DNA of 64,000 nucleotides from Ascaphus truei (lineage: Eukaryota; Chordata; Amphibia; Anura; Ascaphidae), in assembly GCA_036426205.1 (NCBI GenBank), contig WSYH01000086.1:248001-312000 (forward strand). The letters run 5' to 3'. Of this stretch, positions 57,801 through 63,462 are shown one piece after another (the stretch's first letter is position 1; each line of letters begins with the position of its first letter). Both the position numbers and the translations under genes were made by a program. The notes under the pieces were generated by a model, which had not been told where the DNA came from, did no database searches, and saw nothing but the letters and a program-made list of their open reading frames with translations.

Positions 57801-60800
57801 GAGCTGTTGCAGGCGTCTGGGCTGGCACTGGACCCCCTGCAGCCCATCGTACTGTATGTGTCCGACAACATGGTAAGAACCCCCTCCTCCCTGCAGCCCA
57901 TCGTACTGTATGTGTCCGACAACATGGTAAGAACCCCCTCCTCCCTGCAGGGGCACTAGGACCAATCGTAACTCTGCTTTACTGGTTCACCCGCTTATTT
58001 TACTATAACCGATGTCTTGTGAACTGGGTCTCATAAATTCTACCCCATTCCGCCTTGTCTCATTGTGTACAGTGACTCAAGGCTCCGACTAATTTCTTTC
58101 TTCAACCAATTAGAATGGCCTGAGCACCTTCTTGTCTTACTATTACTTATAACTTATGTGCCTTATATGCCTTGTGCGCAACTTCTGACAGACTCTGCCT
58201 TTTAACCCTTTTGGTTTAACCATTTAAAAAAAACCATTTAAAAAAAACTCCATCCTGTTTATCTGGGGCACACCCACTTCTCCAGGAAGAGGGAGATGCT
58301 ACTGTTCTTTTAAACTTATAAGAATCTCTTGTATGAGACACCATCTTATACCATGAGCGGAAAGTTCCTGGCCCTTTAAACCTTTTAAATTTGAGGTTTT
58401 TTTCACACATCAAACTTCCATAAGAGGGAACAAAAACAAACCCTATTACATTTTAGGAAACCCATATGTGAGATGGCCTCTTATCACATATAAGCGATGT
58501 GCCATTGACCTATAGCAGATCTACAGTACACGAGACACCATTTTATTACACGAGGGAACTCCTGGGACTCTATTTAATTTACAGGAATCCCATGTATTAC
58601 GACCTCTTACCACATAGAGGGGGATACCACTGTTCATATTGACTTCTAGTAATGCACAGACACCTTCTTATCACATACAATTGAGGTGCCACTTTATAGA
58701 AATGTGAATCTGACACAGACGTTTCTCCAAGTAGATTCTGTTTTATTTAAGCACAGCAAACAATTAGGATTAATAGGATATACTTACCTCAGTGCGTTGA
58801 AGACATGCCCCCTGTCTAGGCAGAGTCTCTCGTAAAGCATCAGTATATTTACTTATAATAAACATTAAACCTTCTTCATTCTCACCTCATTGCTATTATG
58901 CTTAGTGTAGGGCCTGAGTGGTCTTGTTTCTGTTCTTCTCAAAGACAGGGGAGCGCAGATTATTACTCAGAATAAAATAAATTAGGCACACACTAGTGTA
59001 ATATGTTCCCACAATATAAGGGACTTGGGGGTCAGTTGGTCATGCTACTCAAATAGTCCCAATTTTGTCAAGCGTAATTCACAATCTGTGGCAAAAACCG
59101 CAGCAATGATCCGTGTGGCAGGTAACCTCAATGGAACAGACATAAGAGACGATGGTGCTGACTGTCTGGAAACTTTCTTTTTCATTCAAATTAAACAATA
59201 AAATGCGCACTCAGAGCATGAACGCTATAAAACATATAACTGCAGAAAATGCAGGGCTCCCTGGCTGTAGTCTCACCGCTCTGTCTTGAGTCGGCGTGTC
59301 CAATATCCAGATGCAGGGTGGAACACTGCGTTTTACTAGACCCTCAGACTCTACGCGTTTCACTTTTACGAGGCTGCCTCAGTCGATGTCTAAGTCCTGC
59401 CCTGGCTTTATCTTCTTTCAACGCTTTTCTACTATCGTCTTTCTTTGGCTTGGGTGCACTTCTTTCTGTGTTAGCAGATTTTTGCTTTGTCAGTTAAGCA
59501 TGTTTCAAACATTTTTGTCTTTGGGCGATGTTAATTTAGCAATAAACGTGTTGCTGTTCTGGCAAGTTTCATACAGGTTTGTTTACCTGTATTTGTTAGA
59601 CATTTTTGTCACGGGAGACCAGTGCTTATTCCACAAAAATACCTGTATCCTTTGATTGACCAAAACGTGAGATAAAATAAATTGTAATTTATTCACACAA
59701 GAAACACACACAGCTTGATTTACGAAATAACACTTACGAGAATGAGGTAAAACGAATTAAATGGTTTCCAGAACGAAAGTCCACGAAATACAGTCTCTAG
59801 GTATCAATTCCCAGGAGCGGAGTTGATACGCAAACAAGAGACGCAAAACCGTCTTTGGCTAGGGGCGCCGCTTGCAGACCCTGTTTCTCCGCTGAAAGAA
59901 ACCTCTTTGTTCTGCGCTTGCAGAATTCGTTTCCAAGTCCTTAGTTCTAACAAACTTTAGTAGCGGGGTACAATCCTTGGTTATGATGGAATAGTCTCTG
60001 TACCGCACGCTATACCTTCAGATGGATCACAGAAGAACACCGTTGAACACCCGCCTGATAGCCTGCACAGGCTTATAACACCCTCCCAAGCATATCTGGG
60101 TAATACACAGCCAATCTTGGCATGGGAAGCAAATTCCCACCGAATGGCAAGTTTGCCAAAAATTCCTGCAGCCGGGCAAAGGGCTTCACGGTATGCCAAG
60201 GGTCATGCGCTAACTTCACACTTAACCCGCATAGCATACCTGACCAAGCCCCCTTGCACGGCGGCAGAATGTCTACCTTTCTCCAGGATGCCCGGACATC
60301 TGCTAGGCAAACTGTTTATATGCATTTCCTGACATTTAGCACTTTCCCCAGGTCGGTGTCTTTTGAAGCCACAGACTTTTGCAGACACTGGAGCCTGCTC
60401 CCCAGGGAGTCCCAGAAGCCCAGACTTACATTATACATGTCTCATTCCTACTCATAAATTACAATAGTGAATCCTTAATGTATCCGTTGTCCTGCCTGAC
60501 TGAAATGTAAATGTCCCCGTTACTATATCTTTAAAATACTAAACTCCGAGCCACTTCTCATTTATGCCTTTAAATAAATGTTAGTCTCAGAACTATACTG
60601 GATTATATGTCTATCCCCTAGCACTCTGCATACCCAAAATTAGAACGCTAGGACCTTCCTATCAAAAGTTAGCAGCTTAATTATGTGAGGGCTATGATGT
60701 GGTTTGTGGTTGTTATGCTGTGCTCACCACAAACTAGACGAGACCCCTGTGCTGAGATGGGAATAGGCAAACACCAGCCACAGACACTGGGACCCCGTCC

Positions 60801-63462
60801 GGAATGTAGGATGGTCTTGCTGGCCGAGTCTAGGGCAGGAGTGATCAGAATAAATGTATACTTGCCGGGTCTGATGCAGGAGAGGTCCGGAGCGTGGGAG
60901 GTACTATTGCCAAGGTCAGGACTGGAGAAGAGCGTATCGTCGAAGTTCAAAGCCAGGGTCAGGATTGGAGAGATGCGGATCGTCAAAGTTCAAAGCCAGG
61001 GTCAGGGTAGGAGAGATGCGGTGAGCCAGGTGAAGCCGAGATCAGTATTCCAGAGAGCGAAGGGTCCAAGGGCAGACTGGGTCGGTACACGGGAGATCAG
61101 AACTAGGAACAAGGTAACAGAACAGGAACGAGGCAGGTTAAGCAGAGGCAAACACAGGTAACGTGAGTCTATGCTCAGCCAAAGTGCCAGTGGCACAGCT
61201 GAGCATAAGTAGCAGGCACTGACCAATCCCCCAGGGGGTGGAGCGGAGCCGCGACCCCTGCAGAATCCAGTGATAGGCTGAATGGAATAAGGCAGCTGCA
61301 AGAGATGGAGCTAATGAGCTCTTCTTGACCCATCGCTCGGGTCCGTTGCACATTGGTGACGCGCCGCGCGTCCAGCCTCTAATCCCGCAATGTGGGATCT
61401 GTGCCTGCGCATTGCGCCAGCGGGGGGCACCGCTCCCGCGGGGGGCACTCTGCGCATGCGGGAAGAGGCGCGTGAGGGAGACCGGCAACGCGGAGGACCG
61501 ACAGCGAGTGTCGGAGCAGGCTGCAGGTAAGTGCGGGCGCGCGGGACCTGCGCGGGGACGCGTGTGGACCCGCAAGTCCTTACAGTGGTTAAACTTTTCC
61601 CCGGTCTGCGGTTTGAGGCCGGGATGCAATGTTGCAATCCCCGGACTCGATCGATAACCGCAGACGTACTTTACCAATTGACCTTAATTGAATGATGAGA
61701 CCACATTATACACTGTTGCGTTCCGGCATCTTTTCATGACCGCAGACCACTTAACTAATTTAACTTGCGGTTAAGTCTTCCCTTGCTTGTCTGCGGTTAC
61801 ACAGTGATGTAGTGTTGTAATGCCGGACTCGACCATAAAACCACAGACACGCTTACCCAATCTGCCTTTAAACCGAGCTAGAGGCCCCTTATTCCTAGCG
61901 GGCGCATTTTAGACATTATTACAGATTAATATAACTGCAGCCAGCCAATGTAGCTCATTTTAACGCGTGTGGTCCTCTTATCTCTAGCCGGATGCACACA
62001 GACAATTCTAATGCATATACAGGCTCTTAACTCTCAGTGGGCTGCAGAGCTGACACTTCACATTTATAATATGGCTCATGGAACCCTGCTACATGCCTTA
62101 TACAGTCATTACATGGTATTAATCTCACCCCCTTATTCCTGGGGGAGAGACACAGGCATTTCAAATACATTTGAAGTATTATTACCCTGGTTGGGTTGCA
62201 GAGCTGACACTCTACAATTCCCAACCTGGTTCAGGGGCACCCAGCCGGGCCAAATACCTTTTATTAATGGCCTGGGAACCCCTTCACCGTCACAATCTTA
62301 TCTTCTTCAAACTAACCCAATTCTGCATTGGAACAAGAACCCACTGCTTGTTGGTTCTTGATTGCAGTCTCATCCTATTACGCAGTCACTCTCTTATGAT
62401 GATCTTGTCCAACACACTTACTCTTTGCGATATGGGAGTGTTCCCATATGTGACACTAATAATTTATAGGAAAGCCTTGTGTGAGGTGCCGTCTTATCAC
62501 GTAAGAGGAAGGTGCTACTGACCCTATTAATCTGAACTGCTTTGCCCACAGTTGAATGGTCGGCATCATGGCGAAAATGACCTCATATTTCTCTTTGATA
62601 ACCGGAAGACCGTGTACGAACCCCAGATATCTCTGCGCCCCCACCCGGACAGTGTCACCTGCATATGTGAGTGATAAGGTGACAGACCTATGAACCTGTA
62701 TGTTCCTACCCACACAGGGTGACGCAGAGGAGACTTTTGGCCTATGGAGTCTGTCTCCACCTCCTCCCCCCACAGGATGACAGACAGAAGGGGACTGGGA
62801 TGTTCTTTGTCTCCCACCGCAGGGTGTCGCGACAAGACACATGTGGTCCTTAGTCTCTCACAGCAGGGTGACCGTGACATATGAGCCACCTAGCATGTCT
62901 CTCTGGATGGTGACAGTGACACAAACAGAAGGGATTTATGGCCTATGGTGCCACAGACAGAATGACCCATGGAATCTGTCCCGACAGGTTTTCTCAGACC
63001 AAAGAGACCTATTACCAATCCAGCCTCTCTCCCACTGCAGGGTGACAGTGACACAGTCAGAAGGGACACAAGCAATCTAGTCAGTCCCTCCCTCCACTGG
63101 GTGACTGTGACACAGATAAAAGGGACATATAACCAGTTTGCCTCTCCCTGCAAGGTGACACAATGACAGACAAAAGGAATCTACGACCCATCCAGTCTGC
63201 TCCTCCCCCTGTAGTGTGACACAGACAGAAGGGACATTTGACAAGTCTGTCCATACGCGTGTACTGTGACAGTGACACTGAAGGGACCTATGACCAGAGT
63301 AGCACGGTGACACCCTCCTTCCTCCTTCTCTCTATCAGTGCAGGACCCCAAGCGACCCCTGACGTACGTTCAGCTCCGTAGGGTGTGGGGACAGATATGG
63401 CAGACAATCCGCACACTCAAAGAGGACTGTACTCGCCTGCAGCAGGGACAGCGAGCATCCAT
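30843..63462 (+). CDS. IKBKB: IKBKB (IKK-beta) exons 6-13, ordered part of the gene
   Basis: IKK-beta is the catalytic subunit of the IkB kinase complex (with IKK-alpha and NEMO) that phosphorylates IkB proteins to release NF-kB in the cytoplasm. Eight exons run in correct order and phase: 30,843-30,931, 34,920-35,009, 47,886-48,010, 48,707-48,814, 48,953-49,082, 57,678-57,872, 62,552-62,666 and 63,339-63,462. They cover the catalytic loop, D-L-G and activation loop with both regulatory serines, kinase C-lobe, ubiquitin-like domain and the start of the scaffold/dimerisation domain, to about residue 435 of some 750. IKK-alpha (CHUK) is the paralogue. The N-terminal SW motif and [12 protein letters not shown] context fit either, while [17 protein letters not shown] and the scaffold start favour IKBKB. 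The rest lies beyond the window. Confidence 0.92.
31070..32762. mobile_element. 1.7-kb foldback in IKBKB intron 6, interrupted by a retroposon
   Basis: The arms 31,070-31,243 plus 31,780-32,050 pair with 32,260-32,762. Shared blocks include gatagcagcggtataaccaa and aaaattgcttttatatc on the opposite strand. The left arm is split at 31,244 by an insertion (separate entry). No ORF remains. Confidence 0.75.
31245..31778 (-). mobile_element. Retroposed insertion with ~20-bp target-site duplication
   Basis: Flanked by tgtgatataaaagtaatttt (about 31,224-31,244) and tgtgatataaaagcaatttt (about 31,778-31,797). It starts with a T-run, that is, a poly(A) tail on the minus strand. A G-run lies at 31,423-31,439. 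L1-type target-primed insertion is the simplest reading. The clade is not determined. Confidence 0.65.
32845..33185 (-). mobile_element. Penelope-like pseudo-LTR fragment carrying a hammerhead core
   Basis: Runs from cccagcactcagtatg through a G-run (33,045-33,056) to caacgtttcggggactacag and ccccttcttcaggcccgttc. The same layout (cccagcactcaatg..caacgtttcgg..cttcttctggccc) recurs at 44,330-44,700, so this is one family. Confidence 0.65.
33113..33158 (-). ncRNA. Hammerhead-ribozyme-like motif, complete core
   Basis: Minus strand, 5' to 3': stem I strand GGGC, core CTGAAGA (complement of 33,146-33,152), stem II GGGG..CCCC, core GAAA (33,127-33,124), tiny stem III ACGT, cleavage-site U (33,120), then stem I partner GCCC. 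All core positions of the CUGANGA/GAAA hammerhead are kept. Stem III is palindromic (ACGU), as in dimer-forming retroelement hammerheads. Penelope-like elements are known to carry such ribozymes. Activity here is inference. Confidence 0.65.
33300..34140. other. IKBKB intron 6: MITE palindrome and CA microsatellite
   Basis: An inverted pair at 33,700-33,757 and 33,852-33,912 (both carry aaggtggcgtt and a tccagac block) encloses a (CA)n array at 33,762-33,806. Nothing else is recognised. Confidence 0.6.
34140..34790. repeat. 37-bp minisatellite
   Basis: About nine well-kept units at 34,269-34,620 of gagactagataccagagggc followed by agagccggggtggaggt or the variant agagcctgaagggaaggt. Degenerate flanking units reach 34,790, about 130 bases before exon 7. 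Confidence 0.95.
34920..35009 (+). CDS. IKBKB: IKBKB exon 7, activation loop
   Basis: Acceptor cctcaccag; donor gtgagt. 30 codons [20 protein letters not shown] through FVGTLQYL. It has the D-L-G metal-binding motif typical of IKKs and the two activation-loop serines in the S-L-C-T-S pattern (equivalent to human Ser177 and Ser181). Confidence 0.95.
35200..35912. repeat. 34-bp alternating purine-pyrimidine minisatellite
   Basis: About 20 units of gctctcattcacacgcgtgc followed by tctcgctcatatgc, period 34 in the regular part. Units are rich in alternating CG/CA steps (cacacgcgcg). Several frames stay open for over 200 codons, but compositionally this is repeat translation and not a gene. Confidence 0.95.
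36058..37262. repeat. Dispersed repeat family A, copy 1 (interrupted)
   Basis: 36,058-36,176 and 36,809-37,262 align with the uninterrupted copy at 45,620-46,240 (shared catgatggtatttcttag and gagatgtc..tcaatctctgttctg). The Harbinger pair at 36,177-36,808 interrupts it. The identity of family A is unknown. Confidence 0.8.
36177..36808. mobile_element. Head-to-head pair of GC-rich Harbinger-type MITEs
   Basis: The insert starts TTA|GGCCTTGCCCCCGCTG and ends CAGCGGGAACCTGGCC|TTA. A TTA-like boundary lies in the middle (about 36,513-36,525, ggccTTAgccTTAggc). The halves are inverted copies of each other (actcctgctctcaat.. and cagccaatgagggcgaacc occur in both orientations). The 3-bp TTA duplication fits PIF/Harbinger. 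The paralogous empty site near 45,735 reads tttcttagtttt with a single TTA. Confidence 0.75.
37263..38340. other. IKBKB intron 7, unidentified sequence
   Basis: A CT-rich run lies at 37,305-37,380. The rest, including the moderately GC-rich 37,440-37,860, has no recognisable gene or repeat ends. Confidence 0.4.
39282..39920 (+). CDS. Penelope-like element ORF1, basic coiled-coil-like protein
   Basis: Open from 39,282 (after TAG 39,279-39,281) to TAA 39,918-39,920, about 212 codons. There is no in-frame ATG before the last third, so the start is lost, spliced in or non-AUG. The sequence has a charged, heptad-like helix ([20 protein letters not shown]), a Lys/Arg-rich stretch ([10 protein letters not shown]), an acidic/serine linker and an Arg-rich tail ([13 protein letters not shown]). 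This composition suits nucleic-acid binding, by inference. The stop overlaps the ORF2 ATG as TAATG. Confidence 0.65.
   Translation, partial: ADIAPSHLINDTQFIKEWEDTLRECSSKLIALLISYENKRLEKINIEINTLLADVDTWRDHTDFINFEKRLKNQIDKLTADIKARKARKYTRDTIDYDTNTIFTYKKKREKPRKDTKGTESTTACETSASDAESESHLSRDTIHQRFIPLPSTSLAPPSQTFLDLSGPDYIPPGHERPGGGEARKLRDTEIWGYKEQGMRRPYRRGRYHRRR
39920..42196 (+). pseudogene. Penelope-like element ORF2, RT plus GIY-YIG endonuclease, two in-frame stops
   Basis: The frame starts at ATG 39,920 ([20 protein letters not shown]), which is where conserved Penelope RT homology begins. It runs to the stop after 42,193. Motifs in order: [11 protein letters not shown] (about 40,390), FYHLPKVHK and GRPIVSG (40,611-40,676), [13 protein letters not shown] (palm motif A), [19 protein letters not shown] (41,006-41,062), YIDD catalytic motif (41,135-41,146), a Cys cluster CGRCKAC (about 41,822), then [18 protein letters not shown] of the GIY-YIG domain (about 41,930-42,050). 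TAA at 41,000-41,002 and TAG at 41,159-41,161 interrupt it without frame change. The TAG is probably a Trp codon mutated. Confidence 0.88.
43550..43650. repeat. (AT)n/(GATA)n microsatellite
   Basis: Runs of atatatct and gata tetranucleotides. Confidence 0.95.
43860..44040 (+). mobile_element. LINE 3' tail
   Basis: Contains taactctgtgcccagga, then gtattacttcctggtaaaac and ttataaataaaataatatg, a tail type widespread in amphibian LINEs (from general knowledge). 5'-truncated. Confidence 0.5.
44330..44880. mobile_element. Penelope-like pseudo-LTR fragment with inverted ends
   Basis: The end blocks acaagtagatcccagcactc (44,357) and gagtgctgcgatctacttgt (44,820) are inverted. Inside lie a G-run (44,471-44,492) and, on the minus strand at 44,636-44,672, the hammerhead-like block GGGC-CAGAAGA-stem II-GAAACGTT-GCCC. 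It has one core substitution (CTG to CAG). Confidence 0.65.
44881..45606. other. IKBKB intron 7, unidentified
   Basis: A minus-strand frame at 44,907-45,227 (106 codons) contains a lysine-rich stretch. It matches nothing I can name, so I do not call it a gene. The surroundings carry no splice or repeat signature. Confidence 0.3.
45607..46240. repeat. Dispersed repeat family A, copy 2 (uninterrupted)
   Basis: Aligns with 36,058-36,176 plus 36,809-37,262, and supplies the empty site for the Harbinger insertion. Element class unknown. Confidence 0.8.
46241..46340 (+). mobile_element. CR1-like LINE ORF2 C-terminal remnant, left part
   Basis: Reads [19 protein letters not shown], the C-terminal signature found in CR1/L2-type LINEs. 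It continues on the other side of the inserted LINE at 47,573-47,760. Confidence 0.6.
46420..47572 (+). mobile_element. L2-like LINE, 5'-truncated, with 3' UTR and microsatellite tail
   Basis: The coding part to 47,269 reads from the palm motif onward. Y-A-D-D-T is split from the rest by a one-base deletion at about 46,450, then come [64 protein letters not shown] and [20 protein letters not shown]. The latter is the conserved C-terminal segment of L2/CR1-group LINEs. The 3' UTR (gattgtaagttcttcgcagc to aataaagacatacat) ends in an (acat)n tail, as L2 elements do. It is inserted into a CR1-like remnant. Confidence 0.85.
47573..47760 (+). mobile_element. CR1-like LINE remnant, right part
   Basis: Frames give [12 protein letters not shown], then [16 protein letters not shown], the usual C-terminal R-V-V-D-x-W-N region with stops. 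Confidence 0.6.
47886..48010 (+). CDS. IKBKB: IKBKB exon 8, kinase C-lobe
   Basis: Acceptor ctttctcag; donor gtgaga. [20 protein letters not shown] through LPTWQPVQ with the Trp codon split (TG|G). It has the APE motif and D-x-W-S-x-G helix F motif. A (GTAT)n array follows at 48,019-48,050. Confidence 0.95.
48206..48392. mobile_element. hAT-type MITE, complete
   Basis: Terminal inverted repeats CAGGGGTGCGCAAA and TTTGGGCACCCCTG. The flanking octamers gtctatgc (48,198-48,205) and gactatgc (48,393-48,400) form a 7/8 target duplication, as expected for hAT. The interior is GC-rich with no ORF. Confidence 0.8.
48707..48814 (+). CDS. IKBKB: IKBKB exon 9
   Basis: Acceptor ttggagtgcag; donor gtgagc. 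[20 protein letters not shown] through PTPNHLN, with Gly split (GG|G). Divergent from mammals in the [14 protein letters not shown] stretch, as expected for this loop. Confidence 0.93.
48889..48952 (+). repeat. Tandem copy of IKBKB exon 10 start (decoy acceptor)
   Basis: tctgtctctcag at 48,877-48,888 is followed by a 49-base block of 75-80 percent identity to the exon 10 start 64 bases later. It reads N-L-A-V-R-stop where the exon reads I-L-A-L-K-L. Use of this acceptor would truncate the protein. Confidence 0.85.
48953..49082 (+). CDS. IKBKB: IKBKB exon 10, end of kinase domain
   Basis: Acceptor cttgctctcag; donor gtgaat. [20 protein letters not shown] through DSILSLK. It includes the M-L-x-W-x-P-x-x-R-G subdomain XI pattern. 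Confidence 0.95.
49083..49635. other. IKBKB intron 10, GT-rich and AT-rich sequence
   Basis: A (GA)n run at 49,101-49,146, scattered TG-rich sequence and a T-run at 49,609-49,632. No gene or element recognised. Confidence 0.5.
49640..50990 (+). mobile_element. Tc1-like DNA transposon, degenerate
   Basis: Broken frames give [104 protein letters not shown] (first catalytic Asp region), [20 protein letters not shown] (second Asp region) and LPSQNPDL. This is the Tc1-type helix-turn-helix plus DD34E transposase layout, with multiple stops and frameshifts. Long terminal inverted repeats are detectable (tatgtgaaaaagtaagtgaa near 49,685 against the complement of ttacatattttttcacac near 50,855). Confidence 0.9.
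51083..52240 (+). mobile_element. RTE-like LINE remnant
   Basis: Mixed frames give [68 protein letters not shown] (catalytic FADD), [15 protein letters not shown] and [13 protein letters not shown]. The order fits the RT and post-RT region of RTE-type LINEs. Heavily mutated. It ends in a gatgatgatg-like tail. Confidence 0.8.
52310..53450. mobile_element. Possible solo LTR or unclassified repeat
   Basis: It begins TGTAACCCCCGTTCC and ends near GGTGCTCGGCTACA, with an internal aataaa at about 52,493. This TG..CA layout suits an LTR. I do not see a matching target duplication, so the call is weak. Confidence 0.3.
53490..56662 (-). mobile_element. Second Penelope-like element, minus strand, 5'-truncated
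   Basis: On the minus strand, frames give [20 protein letters not shown] then FIDDILII (catalytic FIDD; complement of about 56,345-56,480). They continue with [40 protein letters not shown], the Cys cluster [11 protein letters not shown] and [17 protein letters not shown] (GIY-YIG, about 55,490). Several frameshifts are present. The 3' pseudo-LTR is 53,490 to about 55,200 and contains a hammerhead-like motif at 53,866-53,914. The element is cut at about 56,662, where an oppositely oriented fragment begins. Confidence 0.85.
53866..53914 (-). ncRNA. Hammerhead-ribozyme-like motif in a Penelope-like 3' pseudo-LTR
   Basis: Minus strand: stem I CCC, core CTGATGA (complement of 53,900-53,906), 6-bp stem II GTCATC/GATGAC with loop ATA, core GAAA (53,883-53,880), short stem III ACGCAT, cleavage-site A (53,874), then GGG pairing with stem I. 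The core is exactly CUGAUGA..GAAA. Stem I is short (3 bp) in the minimal reading, and longer pairing with internal loops is possible. Confidence 0.7.
56664..57310 (+). mobile_element. Third Penelope-like fragment, plus strand, C-terminal part
   Basis: Frames give [40 protein letters not shown], the Cys cluster CRRPRCMICH, and [20 protein letters not shown] (GIY-YIG), with one stop (tga near 56,946) and later frameshifts. Same family as 53,490-56,662 but diverged. The two are joined back to back at truncated ends. Confidence 0.85.
57311..57677. other. IKBKB intron 10 end: CT-rich and GT-rich
   Basis: A pyrimidine-rich block at 57,480-57,560 and (GT)n at 57,618-57,634 just before the exon 11 acceptor. 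Confidence 0.6.
57678..57872 (+). CDS. IKBKB: IKBKB exon 11, ubiquitin-like domain
   Basis: Acceptor ggcccccag; donor gtaaga. 65 codons, [20 protein letters not shown] through [10 protein letters not shown], phase 0. It encodes the start of the IKK ubiquitin-like domain, needed for kinase activity and substrate positioning in the family. A second donor 54 bases on (after 57,926), in an exact tandem copy, would add 18 residues in frame. Confidence 0.92.
57843..57950 (+). repeat. IKBKB: Exact 54-bp tandem duplication of exon 11 end plus donor
   Basis: The unit from cccatcgtactgtatgtgtc through the donor to ccctgcag occurs twice, identical by eye. The second copy has its own acceptor (ccctcctccctgcag, ending 57,896), 30 coding bases and a donor at 57,927. 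The intron between the copies would be only 24 bases, too short for normal splicing. The practical choice is therefore donor 1 or donor 2. Confidence 0.95.
57951..58740. repeat. Degenerate ~58-bp repeat in IKBKB intron 11
   Basis: From about 58,320, blocks of the form gagacaccatcttat..ca and tcttatcacata..gtgcca recur several times. A related block lies at 62,470-62,520. 57,951-58,320 shows nothing recognised. Confidence 0.5.
58741..59170. other. IKBKB intron 11, unidentified
   Basis: No coding, repeat or transposon signature seen. Confidence 0.35.
59170..59420 (-). mobile_element. Penelope-like pseudo-LTR fragment
   Basis: The minus strand at 59,350-59,395 reads CTGAGGC, a degraded stem II, GAAACGCGTA and G, the hammerhead-region layout with core changes. 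The upstream A-rich aaacaataaaatgcgcactc fits this family. Confidence 0.5.
59421..60680. other. IKBKB intron 11, unidentified, possibly retroelement-derived
   Basis: No RT or transposase frames and no clear terminal repeats. The region is CA- and CT-rich in places. Confidence 0.3.
60681..61590. repeat. Unclassified repeat with an internal 48-bp duplication
   Basis: Blocks of aaagttcaaagccagggtca followed by ggatcg/ggtgag..gagagatgcgg occur in tandem at about 60,945-61,020. A GC-rich stretch with CpG runs lies at 61,355-61,570. I cannot name the family. Confidence 0.45.
61591..62250. repeat. Two degenerate tandem repeats (~110 bp and ~155 bp)
   Basis: The block ggtctgcggtttgaggccgg..ccccggactcgatcgata is repeated with changes to about 61,900. 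Then ggctgcagagctgacacttc at 62,038 recurs at 62,192 as ggttgcagagctgacactct. Confidence 0.6.
62251..62551. other. IKBKB intron 11, last 300 bases
   Basis: Contains a copy of the tcttatcac block (62,490) described at 58 kb. The polypyrimidine tract and acceptor of exon 12 close it. Confidence 0.5.
62552..62666 (+). CDS. IKBKB: IKBKB exon 12, ubiquitin-like domain end
   Basis: Acceptor tttgcccacag; donor gtgagt. [20 protein letters not shown] through HPDSVTCI, with Leu split (T|TG). Completes the ubiquitin-like fold and the linker to the scaffold domain. Confidence 0.94.
62667..63330. repeat. Degenerate minisatellite in IKBKB intron 12
   Basis: Units of roughly 55-110 bases with ctgcagggtgacagtgacac, agacagaagggac and a ccta/ggcctatg block, strongly diverged. 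Many units carry a cag/cac|gg boundary like a weak acceptor. Confidence 0.75.
63339..63462 (+). CDS. IKBKB: IKBKB exon 13, start of scaffold/dimerisation domain
   Basis: Acceptor tctctatcag; donor gtaaga. [20 protein letters not shown] through QQGQRAS, Met codon split (AT|G). Helical region of the scaffold/dimerisation domain. Further exons lie outside. Confidence 0.94.

Noticed and set aside
57873..57926. A separate 30-bp micro-exon between the two donors of exon 11
   Set aside because: It would require a 24-base intron, below the usual vertebrate minimum. Alternative donor use is the more likely outcome.
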